A stretch of DNA of 64,000 nucleotides from Sphaerulina vaccinii (Eukaryota > Ascomycota > Dothideomycetes > Mycosphaerellales > Mycosphaerellaceae). Where the stretch lies: assembly GCA_022570795.1 (NCBI GenBank), contig JAKUDP010000005.1, positions 620,001-684,000 on the forward strand. The letters are read 5' to 3'. The translations under genes and the position numbers were made by a program. A model generated the notes under the pieces. The model made no database searches. It saw nothing but the letters and a program-made list of their open reading frames with translations, and had not been told where the DNA came from. Within the stretch, counting starts at the first letter, position 1; every line of letters starts with the position of its first letter. Below are positions 22,301-33,881 of this stretch, piece after piece.

Positions 22301-23125
22301 GAGTTTGTAGCGGCCATCCAGGAGGCGAACCGAATTCGCGAGGCGTGCAGAGGCGTCTCGATTGATGAGATCACTGCGCTCAAAGGTAAGCTTACCTCCC
22401 CCAGATAGCGATGTTTCGTCCAGCACTGATCATGTTCAACAGATTCCGTTCACGTCCTCGAGGAGAGGTACTCCTGGTCCATCGCATCCGCCTCTATGAA
22501 ACCTTCAGCCCTTACGATGACCTACAAATCCGACATTCAACTCTTCTTCGACCCGAAGGCATTCAACAAGTCAAGCCCAACCAACGAAGGTCGCGCTCCC
22601 AATGCACCCATCAGCCTGACCTATATCGCCAACGATAAGAGACCCTTATCGACCACGCTTCGATTCTTCCTTCAAATTTTGAGAGCGAGCCTACAGGGCA
22701 TTCCACAAGCATCGACAAGAATCAAGACTCTTCTGGAACTGGTCAGCAGTGGCTGGGATACAGCCTTGCAGATATCGGAATCTGAACGCAGACTAGGTAT
22801 CGAGACGCTGACCACCTCGCGTATTACGGGCGATGAATGTCTCGATATCACCGCAGAAGTCTTGCTGCCCATAGTCCGAACCAAGGTCCGCGCCTCTTTT
22901 GAACTGGAAGCCCGGGTCGAAGAGGTCGATGGTGATGGTACGCTTGGTCTCAGCGTCGCAATCTCTCCTCGCGTTCTCGTCGTGTACGGTGAGCAGTACA
23001 ACGAGCAGAACATGACGCAGTACCTGAAGCAGTCCATTGATGGCTATGAGAAATGGGACGAAGGTGTACGGCTTATGCGTGAAAAGCTGATCGCTAGAGG
23101 CTCGAAGGGTGGGCCGCGGAAGTGA
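19382..23125 (+). CDS. SPC7: Kinetochore scaffold protein KNL1/Spc7 (Spc105)
   Basis: Two exons, 19382-22385 and 22443-23125, with a 57-bp intron; 1228 residues. The N-terminus carries a PP1-docking RVSF motif at residues 88-91 and a SILK-like KSILSK at 66-71. Five MELT-type repeats (MDVT, MDLT, MDLT, MDIT, MELT) start at residues 316, 346, 396, 434 and 463, each followed by a conserved A/V-V/I-G-x-I pattern. A degenerate MEVA copy starts at 255. In known KNL1 proteins Mps1 phosphorylates these to recruit Bub3-Bub1, and RVSF recruits PP1 to silence the checkpoint. The C-terminal third is coiled coil and then the Spc7 RWD region that binds the Mis12 complex (NLT...EQYNEQNMTQYL). Residues 490-720 are rich in SP/TP sites. 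Confidence 0.93.
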
Positions 23126-25124
23126 ATCTGTGGATGTCCAGACAATGCTCAGCTAATGACTTATGAATCGACAGATGATGCTGTTTCACACCATCTGATC
23201 CATATATCTCGCTTCGTCGCTCTGGAAGATGTTCTCCGATCATGATCGACACACGGCGCTGCAAAAGCTGCGAGAAACTCCTCACAGATGTCTGCTACAA
23301 ACAGTCAGCGCAGAATCCTTGTATTCATACCGTAGCCCTAAGATTGCCCTAGTCAGGTACATCGTTCAGGGCAGCACATCAACCAGTCGTGTAGGCCAGC
23401 TCTGATTGACCTTCGCTCCACTCTGCAGGAAAACGATACAATGCGAATACTCGTCAGTCCAATCCTAGTCGAATCTCGTATACTGACCAACACGGCGCCG
23501 CCCTTGTGCTGGTGAAAGCCAAGCACTTGACGTGCATGCGCCCTTGTATCCACGATGCGTACGGCAACTTGTTTCAGGTCGTGCGAGGCATCTCTTGGGA
23601 GGTATCTCGCCCGGCTCCTCTTCCAAGGACAAGCAGCGTAGATGTATATCGCACAACCCGAGATTGTAGCTGGCAATGGGATGTCGAAGGGCGTACCATG
23701 ATTTGGGGTAAAATGTGGAGAGATCGACCAGGAGTCTGAAGACCAGTGATATCGTATAGCTCATGCACAATGCGAGAGTGGAAATTTTGAGCGAGCCTGT
23801 CATATACAGTGTCCTCACGCACTATCGATCGAAGTAACGTTTCAGTATCTTTGTACGAACATCTTGAATCGATGCAGACTGTCCATCGCCAATACGAGTG
23901 CTGCCCGGGCAGCTCACTCAAACTGTCTATCAAGAGCCGGTCCCTTACAACGTAGATTCTAGGTGAGCGAGTCTCCCAGATGTTCACTCGAGGTCGACGA
24001 TCGATAACCCTCAGGTCCTCATCCCTGTCGGCACCTTTAACTGTAGACGAGCCAGAAAGAGATGCTACACAGATGGAAACATGCATTGAGCACGTGCTTC
24101 TAGTCTGAGTCTTTGGCTACATTGTCGAATCACTATTTGAGGCGGTGGCAGTATCTCCAGGATGCCTTGTCTCTTCACATTTCACATGTTAGCGCTCATG
24201 CTTGGAATAACAGACTCAATAATGATGTGGAGTAGTGTACAAATGGTCGGAAATGGAGCAGGTGAGGTGGAGAGACGGAGCTTCAAGGATCCGCAAACAC
24301 TCGTACGGAAGGCCATGCATCAAGCCACATAGCCTTGATTACTGTACACTTTGGTAAACAAATGCACAAAATTAGGGCCGGCAGCTGTGAGCGACAAGGT
24401 TTTGTCGAGTCGTCGCATAATCTCTGAATCTGCATGATTCGGCGAGACTGTTCCTGGTCAATATCATCAGCACCAGCACCAGCAACGGACAGCGAGCCAG
24501 CGGGCGCAAGGCAGTGTGCGACATACGACGGCCTGGCAAGATTGATCCCATGTGGTCCCGAGCACGCGTACTGTGTGTGCATTGAATGGGCGGGTGGGCT
24601 GGCGCTGGTCACGGTATATACAATCGCAGCTCACTGGCATCACTACTAACGACACTCTCAATCGTACTCGTAACCGGAAGTCAGAGCTGCCTGTCTTGGG
24701 CTGCATGCCGCGCAACAATCCTGCTGTATATGTGTCCTGTGCTCCGGATTGGCACTTTTGTGGCACCGCGTGCCAACGTGGTGCAGTCGTGCAGTCGAAG
24801 GATTCTGAGACCCACGCGGCTGACAAGATCCGTCCACCTCGTCTGACTGATCTCCCAAGCACTGATGACAAAGATGCCCATACGAAGCTCGCACAAGGCT
24901 CGCATCGCCTACAGCACGGTGCGCACCCGATATGCTTCACACCCATGAGCCTCGGCAGCGGGCTAGAGAGCCTGAGCCCGACTGGTTTGTCAATATGCTT
25001 CGTGGTCACTAGGCTGGGCTGATCCTCTTGCGATCTCGTACGAAGATCACTTCTGGCAAGCGTCCGCGACTGGACAAGTTGGACGATGCACGAATGCCAT
25101 GTGCACGGCCGGATGCCAGCAATA
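23126..25124. other. Gene-poor region left of the transposon
   Basis: About 2 kb with normal base composition. Minus-strand frames at 23465-24086 and 24467-25153 are open for 117-228 codons, but opposite-strand frames are open as well, composition is odd (rich in Cys, Arg, Trp) and no family is recognised. It could hold decayed sequence; nothing can be called. Confidence 0.5.
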
Positions 25125-25154
25125 CCACAGGGGTTCGCAAGATCGGCTGACAAT
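25125..25154 (+). repeat. Left terminal inverted repeat of the Tc1/mariner element
   Basis: Thirty bases beginning CCACAGGGGTTCGCAAGATC. They match the reverse complement of the right end at 29 of 30 positions; only the first base differs. Confidence 0.93.
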
Positions 25155-26585
25155 TCACGCTATTCCGGATTGAGAAGGTTGTTCATTTCCGAGGTGTATT
25201 ATCTACTATATATTGCCTTTTATTAATATCTAACTATTGCTAAGTAGCTCCTTGCATCTTATAGGTATTTTAGAGATAATCTACCTAATATTATCGAGTA
25301 TAATCGTGTCCCAGGTATTAATAATAGCTTGTTTGAAGGTTTGCCAATCTATGTCCTATAGCCTCTCTCCGTACACCTTTTTCAGCCGCTCTTAAAGTAA
25401 TAACTATACTCTTTCGATTGGATTAAGGTCTAGTAACTATATAGGGTAATTATAAAGCTATATACTATACCTCCTACAAAGGTTGTTGGCCAAATTGTTC
25501 TTAGAATAGTGCCCGTAGCTAGGATTACTATCTTCTATCAAAGTAAGGTAAATACCCTTGATTTTAAGCTTATATAACTACTACAAGTACTTTTTAAGAA
25601 TAGTATTAGTATAGTATATATTAGTTATACTATTACCTTTCTTTACGAAGCCTAGAGGCGTGTTAGACTTCTATCTAAGAAGCTCTTATTAGTATTCTTC
25701 CTTAGTCTTTTTCTTCTTATTCTACCGAAGTTTGTAACTATTATAGATATTAATAAGTATCTAGTAAGTCTAGTAGTTATTATTATAGAAGAATAGATTA
25801 CTTTTATAAAACTAGGAGATATTAGTACTAATATAGAGTATTAAATAGTCTAGTTATATATATTCTAAAAGTAGTTTATACTTATTACTTTCTTTATAGA
25901 AGATATACTATCTAATAGCTATTATATAGTCCAAATAAGCTTTGTCTATCTATATAATAAAGGCCTAGAAGTACTCTATGTCTGCGTAGAGATACTTCCT
26001 TCTATAAGATAGTCTATTATACTTGTTCTTATCTAATATTTTAGTAACTAGCCTCCTTCTTAATCTAATAATTTTGGGCTTTTTTTTAACTATATAGTAA
26101 TATAGAGTTGAATATAATCTACTAGCCTATTATTAATAATAGGTATAGTCTTTCAACTATAGTAGCTTTAGCCTATTTGCTATAATTTCGATCTATTTAA
26201 TAAGTACAATCGGAGGTAAAGAGCCTAGCTTTTTATACTCTTCTTTCTTATATCTATATATTAGTATATATAAACTAAGCTCTCTATTTTTTTTTTATTA
26301 ATCTACTTCTTATATATATTAAGAGACTATAGAACGTCCTCCTTATATTAGTTTTCGAGGTGCTACTACCTAAGTAACTATTTGGGGTCCTTGCGCTCTA
26401 ACTCCTTAAAAAAGCGACTTCTAGAGGATATATAATAAATAGATTTATATAATAAGATATACAAGTACTTAGAAAGTATTATAGGTATTATAGATAGTGA
26501 ATAGACGCGTTGGTTGCATTAGAATCGCGATAATAACAACAACTCTATAGAAATGAACATGTCTTCTTAATTGAGCTTAGCGGGG

Positions 26586-26615
26586 ATTGTCAGCCGATCT
26601 TGCGAACCCCTGTGA
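26586..26615 (-). repeat. Right terminal inverted repeat of the Tc1/mariner element
   Basis: Reverse complement begins TCACAGGGGTTCGCAAGATC. Unlike the interior, both ends kept their G+C content. Confidence 0.93.
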
Positions 26616-27200
26616 TACCACACTTTTAGGACCTGCCTTCTACCGCCTAGATCAGCTCCTTAGTTGCTCGACTGCAGCAGCGGCTTGACCACTTTGTATC
26701 CACATCGCCGGGAATTGCTGCTGAGGTATTGCATTGACGAGATGACTGACCATCGCGTTAGATGTCCTACGTTGCTTGTCTCACTAACTTCGCTACTTCC
26801 ATAGCAGATGGGACACCTGCCTGTTCGACTTCTGTCCTCACATGCTCTCTCTGGATACCCCTTCAACGATTGACGACTACCTACAGCAAGTTCGTAGGGT
26901 GAGGATATCCTTAATTGATATTGCAATATCTCTGGTCGGACTCCGTGACAGGGCCACAGCAACGGCAACAACCATAGCCTTGTGCTAGACATACAACATT
27001 CGAAGCTCGAACTACACCTTCTTTCTTGTTCGAACAAGCAATCGATCTCGACTTCTTCAATCGCAACTCGCCCACGCCTACGTCGCATATGGTATTACAA
27101 GCCTGTTTCACTGTATCATCGATTCTGGACACTGGTGCAATCCGAGCTGCACTTTTCCGACAGAAATCCCATTGGATATGAATGAAGTTCCGCCGGAACA
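26616..27200. other. Intergenic region right of the transposon
   Basis: Normal base composition resumes within a few bases of the inverted repeat. No gene supported. It probably carries the promoter of the coiled-coil gene at 27201; an additional upstream exon cannot be excluded. Confidence 0.5.
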
Positions 27201-29461
27201 ATGAATGTGACCTTGCTCGATGCTGAAAGGGTTCCGACAAGCTCCCATCCGCAGCCATCCGCAACCAACAATGGCAGTCTAGCGACACGGACTCATACAT
27301 CCAATTATCAGTATTCGTCATCACAAGCCTGGGTCGGAAAGTCAAGCTCGCACAATGGCCCTGGGGCAACAAATAGCTTATCGATGCTGACGGAGGTTTA
27401 CCCCACTCCAAAATCCCTGGCATATTCACATACTTCCCATGTAAACGCAAACGAGCGCCACAATCCAGGCACTTGTGGCGAGTACCCGCCGCGAACAAGT
27501 ACTTCACCTCGTGCGACTCTTACTGGAACTTGGCGAAGCTTACAGTGCGATGATCGACAATTGAGCTCGAGCCATAATGTCGGTGCCCCACTGTCTCTTC
27601 ATATCCCTAACATGGTCAGTGGTATGTATATGACTCTCCTCAAATCCCTCATGCATAGTCATATGCCTTTCTGATGCCACTCCTTCAAACCTGCCATGCT
27701 AATCATGGTGGCGTAATGACAGATCTGCCAAAGATTTCTGCCGGCACTACACACACCAATCAAGTCTACAGCTATACACCATCAACCTCGCTTCCATCGA
27801 TCTCATTGCTGCGAGAGCACACATCTCATCAACCCGAACATGTCAACAAGCCTCCATCGCTATTCGGATCAGAGCAGCAGGCGTGCTTTTGCGGTACCTT
27901 GAGACCGATGCTCAAAGACGTTGTCAATGCTGTGCTAGAGCTCGAAGGCAGTATCCAGTTTCGTGGCTCAGGCTTTCCAGACCCCGTACGTATGGTTCAG
28001 CGTCTGGCAATGGTCTTGTTATGCTCCTGTTAACATTTGCAGCAGCGGCCGAGTAGCAATGATAGTGAGCCCGTGCAAAGAGTGCAATGGATACTGGACC
28101 ACCTGGACCAAGCCAAGCGTGATGCTGATGATTGGGCCCAGCGTACTGACTCTGCTAGGACAGCGTACAGTCAGGGCTCGTCATTTCCTGGTGTTCTGAA
28201 GAGGGATGGGGACCCTACGGAGCGCGACGATCAAGCTCGAAAGCGTCCTCGTTCAGGAGCTTCGAGTAATGACCCTTCGTATTCGTACAAAACCACAGGC
28301 CGAATCGACCTTCAGGGATCTGTGGACACGGCACGAAGAGATCAGGCACTGCGATACTCACCAGACCATACGGTCTCGCTACCCAGCTCTGCTCACCCTC
28401 GGAACACATCTCCGAGCGTGGCTCATCGTAGCGCTCGTGCCCTCCCTTCACCAGCGTCCATGACATTTCCATTGTCTGCAGCATCTTCTCTGCCTACCAT
28501 AGCCGCACAGTCGCTGGGTTCGCCGGCACCATCATACCAAGCTGCATCAACGGTACACACTGCCTCAACTCATTCAACGACCTCTGCCCACATTGCGGAT
28601 CTTCAGCATCAGGTCACACTCAAATCGCTAGCGCTTCAGACCTTGCAGTCAGAATATGCATCGCTGCTACAGAAACTGCAACGGGAGAAGGTCAAAAGTC
28701 AGACCATACAGAAGAAGACCACTGCGGCGAGTCAGGAAGTGAACGAGCTTTCCGGCAAGAATGAAGACCTGACTGAGCAAGTGAAGAACCTGACATCTCA
28801 GCTCGAGATGAGCGAGAAGAAACGCGAATCCGACCGACTAGAGACGCAAAGAGAGAAGGACCAGTGGAGCCGCATGCTGGAAATGTCAGGACGTTTGCAG
28901 GCGAAGGTCGACGCTGAAAGACAACGACTGCTAGGAGAAAAAGAGTCACTTCAACTGCGAATTTCGCGCTACGAGAAAGGATCGCCGCAACATCAAAACC
29001 AAGCGGCCGAGCCTGAGGTCTCGCGATCTTCGGACGTCGCACATGAAACTCCCGAATCATCGCCTGTTGTTGCATCTCAACTCAATAATCCAGCTAGTGG
29101 TCAGTCTCACGTGGATACCAGCGAAACACAAATCCTCAGACGCGAGATTGCGGTCTTGAATGGACGCATAGAGGCTTTCCGAGCTGCTCTTCGCCAGATA
29201 CGGGAACAGACTACCACATTTCAGCACATCAGCGGTGCACTACAGAGTGCCGCCGACCAAGCACTGGATGCAGACTGTGCAGAATCGCACAATCCTGGAC
29301 AATCAGCTCGATCACCGCTCAAGCAGTACCGATCTCACAATTCTGACCCCCAAGAATCATCGGATAGTCGACCTATAGCAGTAGCTCCGACACAAGCTTC
29401 TTCGGTAACGGAGACTACTGGTGACGGCAGGGCAGCGACAGACATGGTCGCAATGCCTTGA
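27201..29461 (+). CDS. Unrecognised protein with central coiled coil
   Basis: I do not recognise this gene. A three-exon model fits: 27201-27621, 27723-27985 and 28043-29461, with introns of 101 and 57 bp. Both introns have GTATGT/GTACGT donors and CAG acceptors, and frame is kept; the first has a GCTAATC branch site. The 700-residue product has a Ser/Thr/His-rich, probably disordered N-terminus, then a region with ACFCGTLRPMLKDVVNAVLELEG and QWILDHLDQAKRDADDWAQR. A basic RKRPRS stretch at about 300 may be a nuclear signal. A long coiled coil (about 420-560) contains HIADLQHQVTLKSLALQ and LTSQLEMSEKKRESDR, and a shorter helix lies near 600-640. Frame continuity across two good introns supports a real gene; the start is less sure. 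Confidence 0.6.
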
Positions 29462-30783
29462 ATAAGCCTTCTGGTGACAGTAGAGCATTATCGCGGATGC
29501 TCTGCTCGTTTACTAAGCTATCTCCGTCAGCTTCTTCGCGCGAATGCGAGGCAGATGTGCTGGCTTTCGATCCTTGCCTCGCCATGCTCGACAGCATCAC
29601 GGACCAGGCGCTGCTGAGAGGTGGCGCATTAAGAGGGATCGGGACCTCGAGGGTACAGCAGCATGGAGAGAGTAATGTGCCCCATTGAGCTCGTTCGGAC
29701 TTTACACAGAGCCCGACAAACCCGTGGCAGCACTTTCGCCAGAGACCTTCCACTTCACAACTGGACTATAACAGAGCCAAGTCTTGCTAGACTAAGCTCT
29801 TGCTGACCATGTCAGCGTTGGATAGCTGGAGTCTGTGGCAGCGACAATCGTACTTCTTGCCAGGGAGAGATTCGTGGGTGCCCATGTGTAGCGAGCTAGA
29901 AGGACTGGTGGAAACTTCACAAGCAGTGTGTGCACCGCATCAACCGGACCATTACTGACAGGACGCATCTCCGAATTAAGTTCACTGCTTGGCATCTGGG
30001 CGTTAAGAATAGCGGAAAGAAGGGCGAACCATCAATGTGGACACTATGCGCGACAAACGGCATACGATGTTCCACCCCTACGACGACGGGACCACATGAC
30101 ATGCATAACACTTCTTCTTCATGCATATAAGCACTCAACAGGTGTGAGTGGAGTAAGCGAGATCACAAGATTGCCTCGTCGCAGCTCGCATTGGCGCGTA
30201 AAACGGAGATTCAGAGCTCGTCTGACGCGGAAATACAATCGCGAGATTTCGATCTGGCGTGATCTCACCACAAGTCTTGTACAAGCAACGGCACTGTAAC
30301 AGCCAAGTCTCACATTCCCAGCGGCCGTATGGACGTTCCATACGCGCGTAGTGATCAAGCAACAGTCTACCAGGTACTGCTTATTAAGATTCACTGAACC
30401 TTGGCCATGTTCATGATGAAAAATCCTCCGCCGGCTCAACTGACTTGTCGATACGAAATACGACGACGTCTTGTCACAAATTATCTTACTTTTCATTGCT
30501 TCAGCCTCAAGCCTACATCTATTATCCCCGGCACAAGCTCCGAGCCGCTTCTCCTCATAGTGGCGTAGCGCAGGCATGCAGGCTGAATATGCTGAGCTCA
30601 TCTAGGGCATCGATGCAATCAATGCCGAACGACAACAATCCAGCCACCATTGCGCCTGAACAACTCGTGTCGTTTTTTCTCTTTGACATAATCGGCCTGT
30701 ACCTTGCTGACTGGTTGAGTGATCGACGAAGTGCCTGATGATTCAGCATATAACTTCAGCATTGTAATCATGCATGCATCTAA
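29462..30783. other. Intergenic region between converging genes
   Basis: A stretch of 1.3 kb. Overlapping short ORFs on both strands (for example minus 30119-30601) have no recognisable domain. No repeat or RNA gene seen. Confidence 0.5.
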
Positions 30784-33700
30784 TCATGCACCACTGTACC
30801 CTATCTCGCCTCTATTATCATCTATGACCCTCCCATACTCCAACAAAAGCCTAAAGAGCCACACCTCGAAGTCTTCATTTCTCAAAGCTTTCTGAGCCCA
30901 GCTTCTGCCGTCCTCTGCGACGACCGTAGCAAGCTCTTTACCTTCCTCTTCTGCGTCAAAGTATCGAATCGTTTCGAGAACTTCCTCGCCTTTCAAACTC
31001 AGTGGAATGTAATGCACCCAGGGCTTGATCCACTCTTCGTGCCACTCTCTAAACACAGCCATCTTGAATGTCAGACTATGCGACATCAAGAATGCGTAGA
31101 ATCTTCCACTGAAAGCATTCCCGTCCAGGTCTAGTAAGTATTTGTAGTTCCATGCGTCTTGCTGATCAGCCGGATCAACAATAGTGAAGAACTCCCGTTG
31201 AGCATCACAATCTCCAGGATCACATTGTCCCACATGCGAGAAGTGGACATCCATGATGTCTTTGAACTCCGGTCTCGAGACTTCTTTCGTCAACCACTTT
31301 CTCAATCCAGGATTCTCATCTGTGGCTCCAGCGTTGCTGCTTGACATGATTTTGGCATTGTCTAAAGCGTTGACTTTCGCGACGAACTTTTGTCGATGTT
31401 GTCTTCTCCAACCTCCAGCTCTTGAGAAGCCGCCTGTGGTACTTCCTCGCCACCAGAGCTTGTTGGCTTTCTTCGACCAGTCCATGTCTCTGAGTTCGTT
31501 GTAGGAGACTTTGCCATACCAGTACCATGGGCTGGGGTAGGTGATGTCTTGAAAGCTGGACATCTTGCTTTGGCTGAAGATAGGGAAGAGGTCGTGGACT
31601 ACGTTGAAGGCATTTGGCCGATCGAAGAACCCATGTGATTGGCCGAACGAGGGAGAGTTGCAAATGTCGGAGAAGGCTGTCTGGTTGTAGACGAAGCTGA
31701 GGTCCGAGAGAGCGTAGGCTGTCATGTTATCCATGAGGAGAGATTCCTCAAGACCTCGCGAAGGACTGTTGGGTGAACAGGAGAGGCGAGAAGGAATCCA
31801 GGTTGGTTGATGCGCGAAGATGTTGAAGCGCGTGGTCTTCACCTCGAGGATGCGCTTGCCGTTTCCTACTCCACTCGGTCGTGCTGAGAAAGCATTCCTG
31901 GGGACTTGCTGTCCTTTCGCTACCGGCATGTTCTGTGTGAGCGCGATCTCTATCAATCGGGATAGTTCGTCGTGCGGGACGACTACACGCGGTTCGTCAT
32001 GAACGTTGAATGCCAAATCCATGTCTGGTAGATATTCGATGAACTGCTCCATCATGCCCACTGCCGCCTGCTGTAACCACTCTTGACCACCTTCAACGTG
32101 CACAGCTTTGCCTTCGCGGATCAAAAGACCCATGAGGTTGTTATCCACAAATCCTAGCGCTTCTCTTGCTCTTGCTCGGATCGTGGCCGGCTTCAGGCCC
32201 CAGAAAGGTAGCAGCGAGTGGTATATCGTGTCGTACTCATCAATGAGCTGCACGCCCTTTCTCTTGGCGAACTCGTACCATTTGTCGAAGTGTGGTGGTG
32301 GGGGCACACCATAGCGACGCCTGTATTCAGTCACGGCCTGTGCCAGTGTCTGAGACTGTCCGTTCAGCTTGTCGTTCCACGAAGCTTGCGCGTTCTCAAT
32401 CAGATGCTTCACTGGATGAATTTCTGGTTTTGTATGAGGCAAAGGCTCAAGAGGTTTCGAAGGAGCGGAAGTGCTCAATGGCTGGATCGGGAGTGGAATC
32501 GCGCTCGTGGCATTCATGTGCGAGGCAGTACGAAGTGGCTGGCGCAGGTACAGGACGGCCAGACAGATGAAAGACACCACGGCCGTAAGACTGACGAGTC
32601 TCCCATAGCGCATCCTCATCCTGGATCCTGAGGAGAGCGCGGTATGTTCATCGAGAAAACAGAGGCATGAGACTGCACAAAGTGCTGCGAACCACAGGCG
32701 CAAGATCGAGAAGCCGAGCAGCAACTGAGAACTGACGGCTGCGGAAAGAGGAATGAAAGTCGTAAGGAACGCGCCCTGTCGTTGTATCTGCAGAGTTGTC
32801 AGTCGCAATCGTGGCAGACTTACGTGCCGTGTTGAGATGTTGGCAGGTTGCGCAGAAAGCGGATTTCCCGAAGTGCTCCCGAACTGCGATTCTTGTTCTC
32901 AAGCAAAGAAAGCTGGTCTTTCCACAACTTACCATAAGAACTGTTGCAGCAAACACTACAATATGTGTAAGCACAGTACTGAGTGCGTACACTACGGCTA
33001 CTACGCCCTGTCCGGACTGCCAATGGTCGCCCAGAAGATGCCCAATCAATCCATAATTGATCAAGCCACCGAAGTGAAGACCTTCGAGAGTAATTCCAGC
33101 CAAGGTAGTGGTGAATGCGCCAGCCATCGACACATCTCGAAGGACGGAAAGCCATCGTTCTTCCTTGGGTATCGATGGAGTTGAAGACTGTGTCAACATT
33201 CCACTGGCAGAGTATATCACGACACTACCACCATTCTGGTTATGGTGCCGTGATATATCTTGAGCACGCTCAATCAGATGGAATGCTAAAACTTCTAGCA
33301 CTGCATATGATAGTCCGAGAGCAACAACAGTGATTGATCCGGCATGAGCGTATACCGACACAAGACCTGACATTGTCAGAACTAGCAGGTTTGTCTTGGA
33401 CCCGCTCTGTGATCGATCGAAGCCAGATTTCGAATAATTCGAGGAAGTGTGTGCATGGCCTCGCTTCGAAAAGTCCTCGAAGATGTGGCCTCTAGCCATA
33501 ACGTATATCAGTGCCGGTAGTAGAGCCTAGTCGCAGTTCTCAGTCAGAGCTCTGTCTCTTCGCGGTGGACATATTGACCTTCGCCCACCAGATACCACTT
33601 CCATCAACTGCTCTTTCGCATACTCGTGCCAGAGCAAGCAAGGCTCCCGCGCTCCATGATGCATACTGTGGGGAGGACACATTCAGTAGTGATCGCGGTC

Positions 33701-33881
33701 CTGTCCTCAGCGTGGTATATGCCCAGATAGCAACCCATGCCACAGCACTCGTCAGAAGAGAGTGTTTCGTGGATGTCAGTAGGTGGGATAGAATGGATGC
33801 CAGGAAAAAGGCGATTAATGGTGTCGTCGTCGAAGGCGTCGCTGCAACATCGTGCTTGTATCGCGACAGCAGCGATGGCAT
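30784..33881 (-). CDS. GT90 (CAP10-type) glycosyltransferase with N-terminal membrane segments
   Basis: Four exons fit: 33579-33881, 32933-33526, 32824-32883 and 30784-32787, with introns of 52, 49 and 36 bp, all phase 0. The product is 986 residues. The first 360 residues contain several hydrophobic helices (LIAFFLASILSHLL, VVAVVYALSTVLTHIVVFAA, LVSLTAVVSFICLAVLYL). The C-terminal domain matches the CAP10/GT90 family: KLWWRGSTTGG, a DVHFSHVGQCD block, and the signature YKYLLDLDGNAFSGRFYAFLMS followed by HYIPLSL. Cryptococcal Cap10/Cxt1 relatives are Golgi enzymes that transfer xylose to capsule or glycolipid glycans, so a Golgi wall- or glycolipid-modifying role is likely; sugar donor and acceptor are unknown. 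The 60-nt third exon is the least certain part; skipping it keeps frame. Confidence 0.88.

Larger units (their letters stand above)
25125..26615 (-). mobile_element. Tc1/mariner-type DNA transposon, RIP-decayed, complete ends
   Basis: The 1491-bp element is bounded by 30-bp terminal inverted repeats and a TA on both sides (25123-25124 and 26616-26617), the Tc1/mariner target duplication. The interior from about 25190 to 26500 is extremely A+T- and TpA-rich, unlike its flanks. Minus-strand translation near 25370-25560 still shows the DDE transposase C-terminus: IEDSNPSYGH (from EDGNPSHGH), LLDLNPIERV and DIDWQTFKQAIINTWD, broken by stops where TGG became TAG. Gly to Ser, His to Tyr and Trp to stop are all C:G to T:A changes, as RIP makes. 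The transposase would be encoded right to left and is not functional. Confidence 0.92.

Noticed and set aside
23353..24086. Minus-strand frames that look partly hydrophobic
   Set aside because: A membrane protein was considered, but the frames are broken and overlapping and no family pattern holds over more than a few residues.
24467..25153. Minus-strand ORF of 228 codons
   Set aside because: It overlaps a 156-codon plus-strand ORF, has an odd Cys/Trp/Arg-rich composition, runs into the transposon inverted repeat, and matches no family.
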